Below are positions 47,986-59,586 of a stretch of 64,000 bases of DNA, piece by piece (position 1 is the first letter of the stretch; every line of letters begins with the position of its first letter). The stretch is taken from positions 56,629,001 through 56,693,000 of the forward strand of contig CM073887.1 in NCBI GenBank assembly GCA_037176705.1, in the 5' to 3' direction. This stretch comes from Molossus alvarezi. Taxonomy: Eukaryota; Chordata; Mammalia; Chiroptera; Molossidae. Under the pieces are notes generated by a model that had not been told where the DNA came from, did not search any database, and worked only from the letters and a program-made list of their open reading frames with translations. Both the position numbers and the translations under genes were made by a program.

Positions 47986-48956
47986 ATTAAAAAAGAATAA
48001 GAGAGAAGATGGCAGAGGGCAGAACCAGAGGGAGGGTGACTGTGTGAGAGAGTGAGCTAGTCTGTGGGAGAGTGTGCGTGGACATAAAGGTGGACGACCA
48101 AACCCAAGCAGATCAGAGACAGGGAGGAGTATGTTTCTGTGCTGTGGACGGGAGCAGCCGGCTACCTTGGTAAGTGGGTCTTCAGGGCGCTTCTCCCTGT
48201 GCCACAGAAAGGTCCCACCATTCTGGAAGATCCCGAGTCTTACCTGAGAAGAGGCAGTGGGGGCAGCTAGGGTCCAGCAACCTGAGCCCACCAGTGTACC
48301 TCGCACCATCGGACCAGTGGACTCCCTGTGTCAACATTGACCAGTGAACACTAGTGGAGCAGCCAAGGTGCCGGTTGCTGAAACAGCAGAAAGCCGAAAG
48401 CCCAGTACCATCCCCCACAGTAGCAGCCCTATCAGAGTCAAGAGATATCCCCAGCAACAGAGGCTGCAGTCCAGACATTCATCCCAGGCAACAGAAACAC
48501 AGGCCAACAGATGAAACTCATTCCCAAATACTACAGCAAAAGCTGAGCAGGAGTTGAGCTCCAGTGGGCAGCAGCGCACCCCAGCTGCCAGCTGTGGGGA
48601 ATAGCAGCAGCCCTTCCATCAGAGGTTCAGCCTTTCATAGGTGAGGCAAAGGCATGCAAATTGAGGCTTATTAATAACCAGCCTCTGTGTCACCCTCTGG
48701 AAATCCTCTTATGAAGAACACCAGGGCTACATTCCAAGTCCCTGAGTAACTGAGACTACTACCCTCCAGGCAAATAGCTAGAGAATAACTGAGCCTTTTC
48801 AGAGCTTGAAAATCTACCCAGAAAAAGTAGACTTGACAGTGGTGTTTAACGTGGGCCTAGGCTCATCCAAACCAAGTAGAGGGAGCCACAAACAACAGAG
48901 CACCAACACTCAAAGGGAAAATTGGGCAGGCTCCAAAACCCACTGAGATAGCTATA

Positions 48957-49800
48957 ATGCTGAAACAAAGAAACAAATCCCAAATAAAAGAACAAGAGAA
49001 CTCTAGCGAAGATGAGATAAATGAAATGCAGCTGAGCACATTATCAGAGGTAGAGTTCGGAGCCATGATCTTGAGGAAGCTCAACAGCATGAGTAAGAAC
49101 ATCAGCACCATGAGTGCAGATATAGAAACATTGAAAACCAACCAAGTGGAAATGAAGAATGGCATAGCAGAAATTAAGAACACACTGGAAGGACTCACCA
49201 GCAGAGTAGAGGAAGCTGAGGACCAGATCAGTGGATTAGAAGACAGGGTAGAAAAAATCAACTAATCAGAAAACCAAAAGAAAAAATGATTAAAAAACAG
49301 GAAGATAACTTAAGAGAACCCTGGGACAACTGAAAATGCAATAACACTCTCGTCATAGAAGTGCCCGAAGAAGAAGAAAATGGGCAACGGTTAGAGAATA
49401 TATTTGAAGAAATAACGACAGAAAACTTTCCTAACTTGGTGAAGGAAGAAGACATTCAAGTTCAAGAAGCACAGAGAGCCCCAAGTAAGAAGAACCCAAA
49501 CAGGTCCACACCAAGACACATAATATTAAAATGCCAAATATTAAAGACAAAGAGAGAATCCTAAAGGCAGCAAGAGGTAAATAACAGGTTACCTACAAAG
49601 GAAACCCCATAAGGCTCTCAGCTGACTCTCAACAGAAACACTACAGGCCAGAAGGGAGTGACATGAAGTAATCAAGGTCATGAAAAACAAGGATCTGAAT
49701 CCAAGACTACTCTATTCTGCAAGCATACCATTCAAAATAGAAGGTCAAATTAACACCTTTCCTAAAAAAAAAAAAAAAAAAAGGCTAAGGGAATTTTTTC
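48957..49800 (+). pseudogene. L1 ORF1 remnant
   Basis: MLKQRNKSQIKEQENSSED starts a 102-codon open coiled-coil part ending at a stop near 49263, followed by an open RRM-like piece (PEEEENGQRLENIFEEI...) in another frame. Confidence 0.85.
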
Positions 49801-49889
49801 TCACCAAACCAGCACTGCAAGATATGCTAAAAAGACTGCTGTAATTAGTAGAAGAAATAGGAAGAAAAATATAACAACATTAAACAAAA

Positions 49890-51950
49890 ATGGCAATAAG
49901 TAAGTACATATCAATTATCACCTTAAATGTGAATGGTTTGAATGCTCCAATGAAAAGACACAGAGTAACTGACTGGATAAGAAAGCATGACTCCCATATA
50001 TGTTGTTTACAAGAGACCCACCTCACAACCAAAGACTCACATAAGTTGAAAGTGAAGGGATAGAAAAAAATCTTTTGAGCAAAAGGAAAGGAAAAAAAAG
50101 CTGGGGTAGCAAATTCATATCTGATAAAGTAAATTTCAAAATGAAGGCCATAACTAGAGACAAAGAAGGCCACTACATAATATTGTAAGGATCTTTCCAA
50201 CAGGAAGATATAACATTGGTAAACATATATACACCCAATATAGGAGTAACAACATATATTAAAAAATCTTCTAGAGGACTTAAAAGGGGACATCAACAGC
50301 AATACAATCATAAGAGGGGACTTCAACATCTCGCTCACATCACTGGATGGATCATCTAGACAAACAATTAACAAGAAAATACAGACTCTAACTGAAGCAC
50401 TAGATCAGATAGATTTCATAAATATCTAAAAAGAGCTACACTGCAAGACTGCAGAATTCACATTCTTCTCAAGTGCTCATGGGACATTCTCAAAGATAGA
50501 CCACATGTCACGACACAAATTAAGTCTCTACAAGTTCAAGAAGATTGAAATCATATCAAGCATCTTTTCAGATCACAATGGCATGAAACTAGAAATCAAC
50601 TGCAACAAACATGCAAAGACAATTGAAAACATGGACGCTAAATAGCATGTTATTGAACAATGAATGGGTTACCATGGAGATCAAGAAATAAATTAAAAGT
50701 TTCCTGGAAAGCAATGAAAAGTAACACACAACAACACAAAATCTATGGGATGCAGTGAAAGAAGTTCAGAGAGGGAAGTTCATAGCACTACAGGCCTACC
50801 TCAAGAAGCAAGAAACATTTCTAACAGAATATCTAATCTCACAACTTAAAGAACTAGAAAGCAAACAAAAAGAAACCCCCAGAGCAAGTAGAAGGAAGGA
50901 AATAGTAAAGATCAGAGCAGAAATAAACGACTTGAAGACCAAAAAAACAATTCAAAGGATCAAAATAACAAAGAGCTGGTTCTTCGAAAAAATAAACAAG
51001 ATTGATGGACCCTTAGCTAGACTCACCAAGAAACAAAGAGAGAGAACCCAAATACACAAAATCATAAATGAAGGAGGAGAGATAATAACTGACACCACAG
51101 AAACTGTAGGCAACAAAATTTCAGACATCATACACAGCAGAATTTCTAATGATACACCTAAGACAACAGAAACAAAGGAGAAAATGAACACATGGGACTA
51201 CATCAAACTCAAAAGCTGCACAGCAAAAGATAGAATCATCAAAATGGAAAGGCAACCCATTGTATGGGAGAGCATAATTGCCAATGATATATCAGATAAG
51301 GGTTACTTTCCAAAATATATAGAGTGCTCATACAGCTCAACAAAAGGAGGACAAAAAACCCAATTAAGGAATGGGCAGAGGACCTAAAGAGACACCTCTC
51401 CATACAGGACATACAAATGGCTAAGAGACATATGACAAAAAGCTCAACATCACTAATCATCAGAGAGATGCAAATTAAAACAACAATGAGGTATCACCTC
51501 ACACCTGTCAGAATGGCCGCCATCAACAAATCGTCAAACATAAGTGTTGGCAAGGGTGTGGAGAATAGATGAATCTACTACACTGCTGGTGGGAATGCAA
51601 ACTGGTGCAGCCACTATTGAAAATAATAGGATGTTACCTCAAAAAATTAAAAATTGAAGTGCCATCTGACCCATTGATCCCAGTTCTAGGAACATGCCCT
51701 AAGAAGCCTGAAACTCAAATCAGAAAGAATATAGGTACCTCCATGTTCAGAGCAGCACTAATTACAATAGCTAAAATTTGTAAACAGCCCAAATGTCCAT
51801 CAGTAGACAAATGGATAAAAAAGCGGTGGTACATATACACAATGGAGTTCTATGCAGCTGTAAGAAAGAAAGATCTATAATCCTTTGAGATGACATGGAG
51901 GGACCTGGAAAGCATTATCCTAAGCGAAACAAGCCAAACACAGAAAGACG
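49890..51950 (+). pseudogene. L1 ORF2 remnant with deleted RT
   Basis: Starts MAISKYISIIT. The endonuclease is frameshifted. A 210-codon open block at 50755-51387 joins the start of RT (GEIITDTTE) directly to the C-terminal region ([12 protein letters not shown]) in frame. The Cys knuckle is degenerate. Confidence 0.85.
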
Positions 51951-52334
51951 AGTATCATATGATCTCACTTATTTGTGGAATATAATGAACCTAACAGTCT
52001 GAGGAATGGGGTAGTCCCAGAGATGTGGAAGTGGGGTACAACCTGACAATCACCGGAAGAGGTGGGAGGGGGATGAACCACAGAACTTATATGAATGAAC
52101 AATGGACATGGACAACAAAGCCGGGGACAAGGTGAGAGGAATGGGGAAGGGGGTACTACTGGTGGAAAAAGGAGAAACATCTGTAAGAAAAATGAATAAA
52201 TTCATTAAATTATAAAGTGAAAAAAGAAAAAGAAAAAAAAACACTTTAAAGTTATGTGCAATATATTTTAAGAATAATTAAAAGCATAAAACCTAGTATA
52301 AAAACCTGAAAATAAAAGAGTACAATCTCTGGAA

Positions 52335-52545
52335 CTTGACTCCCTTCATTTGGATCCAGCTCTGATACTTCCTAGCTGTCCACCATTGGGCATTTACTTA
52401 ACCTATTTGTGCCTCAATTTACTTATCTATAAAATGGGTCAAATCACACTATCTACTCATAGTATTGGTGTGAGGATGAATTGTGTTAATTAATACAAAA
52501 ATGGTCAGGAATGTGCCTGGCACAAAATAAGCACCATGCAACGCT
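52335..52545 (+). repeat. MIR element
   Basis: tccagctctgatacttccta, gtgcctcaatttacttatct, ataaaatgggtca and gtgcctggcacaaaataag are classic MIR landmarks in the plus direction. Confidence 0.8.
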
Positions 52546-52877
52546 CAACTATAACACAATCTATTCTTTAGCTTACTTAAATCACCTCTAGTTTTCAAAT
52601 ATCAGATTGGAACTTCCTGTACAATTTGGATAAAGTGGTAAGTTAAATTGTTTATAATAATGTCCTAAGCACTTTTTTTCCCACTAGACCTTTGTTATTT
52701 CAAGGAGAGATTTAAAGATATTCTCCTTAATTATTATAAATAGCCATCAGAAAATTGTCCAAAGGATTATCACTTATTGTCTCTATTAATATGATCTGAC
52801 ATAATCCGAATGCTATATTACATCTATAAAGGCCATGGTGATGTGAAGAAGATAAAGAAATGGGAATATGCCCTTAC

Positions 52878-53113
52878 TGGGTAGGTGTTCCATAAAGGTG
52901 AGACCTGGAAGCTGCAGAAATGGCCACAATCACAGCTGGAACTCCATAGCCCACAGGGAGCATGAACTTTTTCAAGAACCTGCTCATGCTGGAGTAGTTG
53001 ACCACAGTCAGGTTACGTGCGGTGAGGAAGAGATGCAGGCCCTCCAGTAGCATCCAGGTGAAGGAGGCCAAGTAGAGATAGTGCAAGGCACCCGCGATGA
53101 TGGCGCACAGCGC
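52878..53113 (-). CDS. ADGRE2: ADGRE2-like exon: TM3, second inner loop, TM4
   Basis: [40 protein letters not shown], then [19 protein letters not shown] and [10 protein letters not shown]. It carries the TM3 disulphide Cys and the MLLEG motif common to adhesion GPCRs. 236 bases, phase 0 in and phase 2 out, with donor GTAAGG at 52877-52872. The reading frame beyond the donor stops at once, which supports the splice site. Confidence 0.93.
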
Positions 53114-53338
53114 CTGGAGGAGTGAGAGTCACCAGGTGGAATAGTCAGGGTGGAGCATGCCGCCAGAACCTCTCCTATACCTTGCCATTTGGTGACCCAG
53201 TCAATGTGAAATTGGCCTCTCACCCCTCACATTTTCCCAGAACCCGAGGCCGTTTTATGAAAGTGTCCATGCAGCATGGCCCCTAGCATTCAGCATCCCC
53301 TCAGGCAGGGTGGGGGTCCTTCAGGACAGTGTCAGTAC
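53114..53338. other. Short ADGRE intron
   Basis: 225 bp between the TM1-2 exon and the TM3-4 exon; donor GTACTG and acceptor ctcctccag on the minus strand. Confidence 0.7.
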
Positions 53339-53536
53339 CTTGAGCTCAGTTCTGTCGATGGCCGTGAGGAAGAGCAGGTGGGCCAGGAAGAGGCAGAGCG
53401 AGAGCTGCAGGTGCAGTGAGGTGCTGGTGTTCTGGATGGCTTTGCACAGCAGGAAGGTGAGGACTGTCAGGAAGAGGCACAGCAGAGAGAGGCTCAGCCC
53501 CACATAGGTGATCACAGCCAGGACGGAAACCTTTTT
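53339..53536 (-). CDS. ADGRE2: ADGRE2-like exon: TM1 and TM2
   Basis: [20 protein letters not shown] (TM1), [38 protein letters not shown] (TM2 and outer loop). 198 bases, phase 0 both sides. The [17 protein letters not shown] wording is shared by EMR-type receptors and not by CD97, which decides against ADGRE5. Confidence 0.93.
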
Positions 53537-54065
53537 CTGGGACCCAGCAAACAGGAGATATCAGTCACACTTTCCTGCTCTGAGTTAATGACTCTTCCAC
53601 CAGTTTTAGTTTTTTGGTGGGTACAACAAAATTAGGAATGGAGCATGTACATGTATTTGGGATGTTTATGGATACTGTTAGAACTTTATGGGGTTCTAAA
53701 CTGATTAATTCAGACCCAGGAAAAATTGAGCGATAAGAGACCCCTCACTCAAGACCAAGCCATATAATTCATAGGATTTATTTTTCTTTAGACTTGTGGA
53801 CAAGATTTAGCTTATAAATTATCATGTGTCAGTCATGGGAGCACACAGCTCTGTGTTGAGCACCATCCTCCATGCCCATGACCTGATGCTGTGAGGCAGA
53901 GTCTGTACCTGGAGACTCAATGTCCAGGTATCTACTCCCCCACCCAGACATACTTTAGGGCTGCAACACCTGCTCTTTACAGATTTAGATCCTTGGTTAA
54001 GGAAAAGTACTATACTCTGATGATGTCAGGAAATAAACTTCATATTTCCTGCCAATTTATTATTT
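53537..54065. other. ADGRE intron DNA, nothing recognised
   Basis: No repeat or exon seen. Confidence 0.4.
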
Positions 54066-55320
54066 ATAACTTTTATTAATTAATTTACTTTTCTTATATA
54101 TGTTTCTCCTTTTTCACTCATGGACATCCTCTTCCCAACCGCTGCCCCCACCACAGCATTGTTGTCTATGTTCACTGGTTATGCTTATAGGCATGCAAGT
54201 TCTTCGGCTATCTCTTTCCCACCAACATCCTCTGAGGTTTATGTCTGAAACCTACTTCAATGTCTCTGGGTTTATTTTGATCATCCGCTTATTTTGTTGA
54301 TTATATTTCATAAATAATTGAGATCATGTGATATTTGCTTTTCTCTGCTTGGCTTATTTCGCTTAGCATACTACTTTCCAGGTCTCTCCATGTCATCGAA
54401 AAAAAAATAAAAGATCTTTCTTTCTTACAGCTGCATAGTATTCCACTATGTATATATACCACTGCTTTTTTTCCCCACTCATCTACTGATGGGCACTTAG
54501 CCTGTTTCCAGATCTTAGCAATTGTAAATAGTGCTGCTATGAACATAGGGGTGCATTTATTGTTTCTAATTGGTGTTTCAGGCTTTTTAGGACATATTCC
54601 TAGAAGTGGGATATCTGGGTCAAATTAAGATTTTTCATTTTTTGAGGAAACACCATATAGTTTTTCATAGTGGCTACACGAGTCTGCATTCCCACCAGTA
54701 ATATACTAGAGTCCGTTTTTCTCCACACCTTCGCCATCACTTGTTGTTTGATGACTTGTTGATGTCAGCCATTATGAGAGGTGTAAGATGATACCTCATA
54801 GTCGTTTTCATTGGGATCTCTTTGATGATTAGAGATGTTGAGATATTTTTTCATGTCTCTTGGCCATTTTTATGTCCATTTTGGTGAGGTGTCTATTTAG
54901 GTCCTCTGCCCATTTTTAAATTGTGTTATTTGTCTTCCTTTTGTTGAGTTTTTGGGAGTACTCTATATATTTTGGAAATTTACCCCTTACCTGATATATA
55001 GTTGGAAATTATGCTCTCCCATACAGTGGGTTACCTTTCCGTTTTGGGTTGTTTTTTGTTTGTTTGTTTTTCTTTCTTTCAGTTTAATATTGGTGTATAA
55101 GAATGCCACTGATTTCTTGATGTTAATTTTGTATCCTGCTACTTGGCAAAATCATTTATTAAATCAAGTAGCTTTTTGATGGAGTCTTTAGGGTTTTCTA
55201 CGTACAACATCATGTCATTTGCAAATAATGACAATTTCATTTCCTCCTTTACCATTTGGATTCCTTTTAGTTTTCATTATTTTCTGACTGCTGTGGCTAA
55301 GACGGCCAGTACTATGGGCA
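54066..55320 (-). mobile_element. L1 3' fragment, sense to the gene, internally deleted
   Basis: Minus-strand L1 from its 3'UTR (attaattaatttacttttc) through the ORF2 C-terminus to about 55045. A simple tgtttgtttgt stretch follows, then a further 5' ORF2 piece (aatattggtgtataagaatg, 55085-55310). About 0.8 kb of ORF2 between the two pieces is lost. Confidence 0.85.
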
Positions 55321-56151
55321 TCCTAAAGATTAAGGCTTTGGCTGCCTATTTTTCCAAATTATCTTAAATCCCTTAGCAGAATTTTTTAAAAATTTAATTT
55401 TAGTGTAAGTAGGTGAAAGAGAAATTGGGAGGCAGAGAGAAAAGCAGAACCATGAAAGTGATAAAGAAAATGGAGGTTAAATGTTCAAAGCCGATGCACA
55501 TGGATAAAATAAATTTGGTATTATTTACACTTTTTCATTGTTGCAACAAATCTGTAAGATCGACATTGTTTCCTAAATAAATGTTCATAAATAAATAGCA
55601 AGCCCTCCAAGTGATTTTGATGCATACTAGGTTTTGAGTACTTTTTGTGTAATGATATAAATTCCTCTACCACATAAAGAGCACCCAGATCTATAAGAAA
55701 AGTATCAACAGGCCAATAGAAATATAGATAAAAAAGCAAAAACTTATTTCCAGAGACAGAAAAACAAATCACTCTTAAATGAAAATGTTCCATTTCACTG
55801 ACCATAAAATAGACACCAATTTCCTATATGTTATATTTAACTCTTAGATAGATAAATATCCAAAACTGAATGTGACCTCTGCTGCCAGCCACCAAGAAAG
55901 CAAGACTTAGACCTGTAACAGCATGGACGGATTTCTCCAACAACCAGGGGGCTAGAGGAGGACAGCAGTCCTCAGAGGAGAGGCTTATAAGACTTGTAAG
56001 ACCCTGACCAGACAATCCAAATATGCCATGTTTATTTGTTGACACAACAAAATTGAAATATAATAAATTTATGTTTTTGAGGGGCTACATGTATGGAAAT
56101 TTATTACAAAACAAACAGAAATTGAACAAAATGTCTTCACAAGGCTCTCAC
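55321..56151. other. ADGRE intron DNA, nothing recognised
   Basis: No exon or clear repeat seen. Confidence 0.4.
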
Positions 56152-56328
56152 CTGCACGTCATAGTGGGCCATGAGGATGGCAAAACTGCTCAGGTGGTTG
56201 CATTTGCAGGTGGTGTTGCCATCCCTGCTGCCCAGCTTCTGGCAGCCTGTGGTGGACCAGTACCCACTGCTGTTATCACCCTTCCAGAAGGCACAGATTA
56301 GTTCCTGCCGCAGCATGAGCCCCGTATT
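56152..56328 (-). CDS. ADGRE2: ADGRE2-like exon: GPS region
   Basis: [59 protein letters not shown]: 59 residues, phase 0 both sides. It has the four-Cys pattern of the GPS and the cleavage tripeptide HLS (self-cleavage between L and S by the GAIN fold in this family). [11 protein letters not shown] after the cut is the Stachel start. Autoproteolysis is therefore expected to be intact. Confidence 0.93.
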
Positions 56329-56419
56329 CTGTGGGCAGGTGGGGATGTCCAGAGATGTTAGCCTAGAGCCCATTCTTAGGTTCTGACCTTGGGCTGGGTC
56401 TGAGGAAGGCTGCTTTTCA

Positions 56420-56825
56420 TTGGCAAGTATTTATTCAGCACCCATTGACAAGTATTTACTGAACACCTACTATGGGTGCCAGGCAGGGGCACAGCAGTGA
56501 ACAGGGCAGACACAGATCCCTGTCCTTGTAGGGCTGATATGCTCATTGGGGAGATAGACAGTAAATAATAAACCTAATAGATAAGTAAATTAGATAGTGT
56601 TTTAGAAGGTGGTAAGTGCTATTTAAAAAGAAGAAGAAGCAGTATAGGAGAAATGTTGGGCATGAATTAATTACAGATTGTAATTTCACATAGGATATCA
56701 GAGAGGGCCTAAAAGAGAAGGTGGTATTTGAACAAAGACTAGAAACAGGCAAAGGACTGAATCATGTGATGGAAAGGTGTCTCAGGCAGAGAGCACAGCA
56801 AGTGCAAAGGCCCTGGGGTACCTTT
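56420..56825 (-). repeat. L2-type LINE fragment
   Basis: agtatttactgaacacctac, gtgccaggcaggggcacagc and agcaagtgcaaaggccctgg are widely shared L2-like landmarks in this direction. Family call from memory. Confidence 0.6.
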
Positions 56826-56925
56826 AAAGAAGTAGCAGAATGGGCAGAGTTGGGGAAATGAAGACTTCAGAGGGGCTATGGGGTGAACAGTGGGGCTGAT
56901 CCCCTCTCCCCACCCAAAGACTCAC

Positions 56926-57149
56926 AAGGTGGGAGAAGTAGAAGGTGACAGGGAAGTCTAGTTTCGATGTGTTCTTGTTGCTCAGAAAGACCGTGTTGAT
57001 AGTAGAGAGGAGCGTGAGCTGGGCACCGTTGACAGGACTTTCATGTATCTCTCCCAGCTGGGCTTTCTTCTCAGAGTCCAGCTCCAAGGAGGCATTGACC
57101 AGCAATTTCTGCATGTTTGGGATGGAGAGTATGCCTGCCACGGCACGGC
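56926..57149 (-). CDS. ADGRE2: ADGRE2-like exon: GAIN domain part
   Basis: GRAVAGILSIPNMQKLLVNA, SLELDSEKKAQLGEIHESPV, TINTVFLSNKNTSKLDFPVT, FYFSHL, with donor GTGAGT. 224 bases, phase 1 in and 0 out. Several N-glycosylation sequons (NAS, NTS) fit an extracellular domain. Confidence 0.9.
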
Positions 57150-57358
57150 CTAGGGGACAGACATGCTGGCTGCCTTCTCCTGCCTTCCCTCCTCCCTCCT
57201 GAGATGTCTAAATTAGGCTTGGCCAGTCCACTGTGATGCCTGGAGTCCCTCCCAATGGCTCCATTTCCAATTCTTACACATTTGAAACCTCACCGCAAGC
57301 ACATCCCAGCTCTTTCTTCCCTCTCCCACAGGTGCCTCCTCTGGCTCCCTGCTGTTAC

Positions 57359-57466
57359 CTGGGTCCCCAACTTCAGCTGCCTCAGCCCAGTTCAGCAGCA
57401 TTCGTGCATGACTCTGGCCCATGGTGATGGTTCCATTCCCTTGCTCCTGGATCTCCAGGGACAGCT
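57359..57466 (-). CDS. ADGRE2: ADGRE2-like exon: stalk/GAIN part
   Basis: ELSLEIQEQGNGTITMGQSH, ARMLLNWAEAAEVGDPG; 108 bases, phase 1 both sides, flanked by ctctcccctcag and GTAACA. Confidence 0.9.
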
Positions 57467-57552
57467 CTGAGGGGAGAGGGGCAGTGACGGGGGGCTCCAG
57501 ATGCAGGATAGGGCCTGGGACTGGGGCAGAACAGGGCAGAAAGAGGCCTCAC

Positions 57553-57730
57553 CTGTGTTCGAAGGGGAATGGTAGGTGAAGGAGTCTCCAGGCATGGTCT
57601 TGGCCAGGGTCCTCAAGACTTCTTCAAGGTATGACAGCAGGTGAGTGGCCAAGCGATGCCGGGCAGGCAGGGCCAGGTTCTCCAGGTCCCCAGGGCCTTC
57701 CAGCAGCTTATCCAATGACGTGATAAGTTT
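57553..57730 (-). CDS. ADGRE2: ADGRE2-like exon: stalk/GAIN start
   Basis: KLITSLDKLLEGPGDLENLA, RHRLATHLLSYLEEVLRTLA, KTMPGDSFTYHSPSNTG; 178 bases, phase 0 in and 1 out. Helical GAIN subdomain A wording (LLEGPGDLE, LLSYLEEVLR) matches the family. Confidence 0.9.
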
Positions 57731-58112
57731 CTGGGGTGATTCGTGACAGTTGCTGGGTCACTGCACCACAGGGACCTCCCCCCCAAAGACCCTTATCTCA
57801 CTCCCTCACTAGGGAACACACTGAAAAACCACACAGGTTGTTTGGGGGACAGAGAGCAGAATCATCTAGACACTGCAACAGCCAGAAGACAAGTAGGGGA
57901 TCAAGTGCGTGCCTGTGTGCACGTGTAACCATGGCACTTAGCATTTATCAGTCGCTGACTTTCTGCCAGGCTCTCTTCTAAGTCTGCACTGTCCAGAATA
58001 GTCACCACAGGTCCCACAAGTCACGTGTGGCACCATGTTGAAATAGTAATATTTTGGATCTGTTGGGTTAAATGCAATCTTCACATTAATTTTATTTGTT
58101 TACTTTTACTTT

Positions 58113-58356
58113 TTGTTGTTGTTAATCCTCACCCAAGGATCTTTACCACTGAAATATATATCTTTGTTTTTTGTTTTTTTTGGTTTTTTTTGAGAGAGAG
58201 TAAGGAAGGGGGGAGGGGAAAGAGAGAGAGAAACATCGATGTGGGAGAGAAACATCGATTGGTTGCCTCCCATATGTACCCTGACTGGGGATCAAACCTG
58301 CAACCTTTTGGTGTGTAGGACTACGCTCCAACCAGCTGAGCCACCCAGCCAGGGCT
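58113..58356 (-). mobile_element. tRNA-type SINE
   Basis: TSD acttttacttt at 58102-58112 and 58357-58367. Minus copy with the head complement ctgagccacccagccagggc. The body contains two agaaacatcgatgtggg-like blocks, a feature of this older subfamily. Confidence 0.88.
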
Positions 58357-58387
58357 ACTTTTACTTTATAAAAAATAAAGCTACTGG

Positions 58388-58620
58388 AGCCCTGGCCAAT
58401 TTGTCTTAGTGGTTAGAGTGTTGGCCAGCAGAACAAAGGGTCACTGATTTGATCCCTAGACCTGATTTGGGTCATACAGGAAGGAACCAATCAATGTATC
58501 TCTCTCACATTAATGTTTCTCTCTATCTCTCCCTCTCTCCCTCCCTCCCTCCCTCCCTTCCACTCTATCTAAAACTCAATGGAAAAATATCTTTGGGTGA
58601 GGATTAACAAAAATTAAAGT
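58388..58620 (+). mobile_element. Ves-type SINE
   Basis: agccctggccaatttgtctt head, CT-rich middle (ctccctccctccctccctcc) and tail tctttgggtgaggatt. Plus orientation, opposite to the copy just left of it. Confidence 0.88.
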
Positions 58621-58629
58621 TAAAAAATA

Positions 58630-58815
58630 GCCCAGCTGGTGTGGCTCAGTGGATTGAGCATCGTCCCATGGACTGAGTGGTCCCTGTTTGATTCCCAGTC
58701 AGGGCACATGCCCGGGTTGCAAGCTCGATCCCCAGTAGGGGGCGTGCAGGAGGCAGCCGATCCATTTTTCTATCTTTCCCTGCCTCTCTCTCTAAAAAAT
58801 CAATAAAAACATTTA
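58630..58815 (+). mobile_element. tRNA-type SINE, second subfamily
   Basis: gcccagctggtgtggctcag, gcacatgcccgggttgcaag, ggaggcagccgatcc, aatcaataaaaacattt. It ends without the ggtgagga tail motif, so it is a different subfamily from its left neighbour. Confidence 0.88.
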
Positions 58816-58899
58816 AAATAAATAATAAAATAAAGCTACTGGAACATTTAAAATGTCATAAGAGGCTCATATATTTCTACTGGGCTAAGTACATATGCT

Positions 58900-59090
58900 A
58901 AAACTTACATCCAGTGCTTACTGTGTGCCAGGCACTATTCTTTGAGCCTTCTCTTAGTTCATTCAAACCTTCACAACCACTGTGTGAAGCAGGAGTCTGA
59001 GGCCCAGGGGAGGAGTCACTGGCCTGAAGGCACAGCAGTGTATGGGGATTTGAACCTTTGGCTCGGCTCTAGAGGCAAAATTCTCAATTG
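58900..59090 (-). repeat. MIR element
   Basis: gcttactgtgtgccaggcac, gaggcccaggggaggagtca, gatttgaacctttggctcgg: MIR landmarks read on the minus strand. Confidence 0.65.
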
Positions 59091-59355
59091 CTTCATTCTG
59101 TAGCCATTATACCCCTCTTCAGTGTGAGTGTGGGTGTGTGGACCCTGCTCCAGACACTGAGGAACCCAGAAATTGGGGGGGGGGTGTGTACATCTGTGTT
59201 TGTGTGAAGGGGATATGTATGGTGTGTGGATATTGTGCAAACATCCACATGTGTTTCTCTGATCAGAGGCCCCTGCTTGGGCTGTTTCCACTCATGCTGA
59301 AGCATCCCTCAGCCACCCCGAAACTGTCTGGCATCCCCCCAGGTCCTGCCCTTAC

Positions 59356-59433
59356 CTGGATGGTGTCCTGGGCCAAGGCAGACTTGAAGTCTCTCTCCAG
59401 ACCCTGGACTCTTTCAGAGAAGTGGGAGAGACT
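59356..59433 (-). CDS. ADGRE2: ADGRE2-like exon: stalk
   Basis: SLSHFSERVQGLERDFKSAL, AQDTIQ: 26 residues, phase 0 both sides, acceptor ctccccag, donor GTAAGG. Confidence 0.85.
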
Positions 59434-59542
59434 CTGGGGAGAAAGGAGATGAGGGATCAGAGAGCCTCACATGTGGATGGGGGAGCATGGGGTAAAGGGG
59501 TGGAGGGATCCTTGCCTTCTGGTCCCTGCTGGAGTCACTCAC

Positions 59543-59586
59543 CTGGCTCTTGATTCCAGGGGGCGGGGTCCAGGTGGGGAAGACCT
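59543..59586 (-). CDS. ADGRE2: ADGRE2-like exon: post-EGF linker
   Basis: 44 bases coding E/VFPTWTPPPGIKSQ after the last EGF module. TWTPPPG is a family landmark. Acceptor cagcag is chosen (NAGNAG) because only it keeps the frame: the G from the EGF exon plus AG gives Glu. Donor GTGAGTG. Confidence 0.85.

Larger units (their letters stand above)
47995..52240 (+). mobile_element. L1 with large RT deletion, antisense in an ADGRE intron
   Basis: The 5' end agaagatggcagagggcag sits in the A-rich tail of the preceding L1. A 5'UTR (47995-48956) of a third type lacks the tandem repeats of the other two. ORF1 remnant 48957-49800, ORF2 remnant 49880-51950, 3'UTR and A-rich tail to 52240. ORF2 lost about 1.7 kb including FADD at about 51101. 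Confidence 0.9.

Noticed and set aside
48182..48579. Minus-strand ORFs of about 80-100 codons in the receptor intron
   Set aside because: They are antisense to the 5'UTR of the L1 at 47995 and have no receptor-like wording or splice framing.
57736..57981. Plus-strand ORFs opposite the receptor stalk intron
   Set aside because: No domain; they overlap the antisense side of a coding exon edge and intron.
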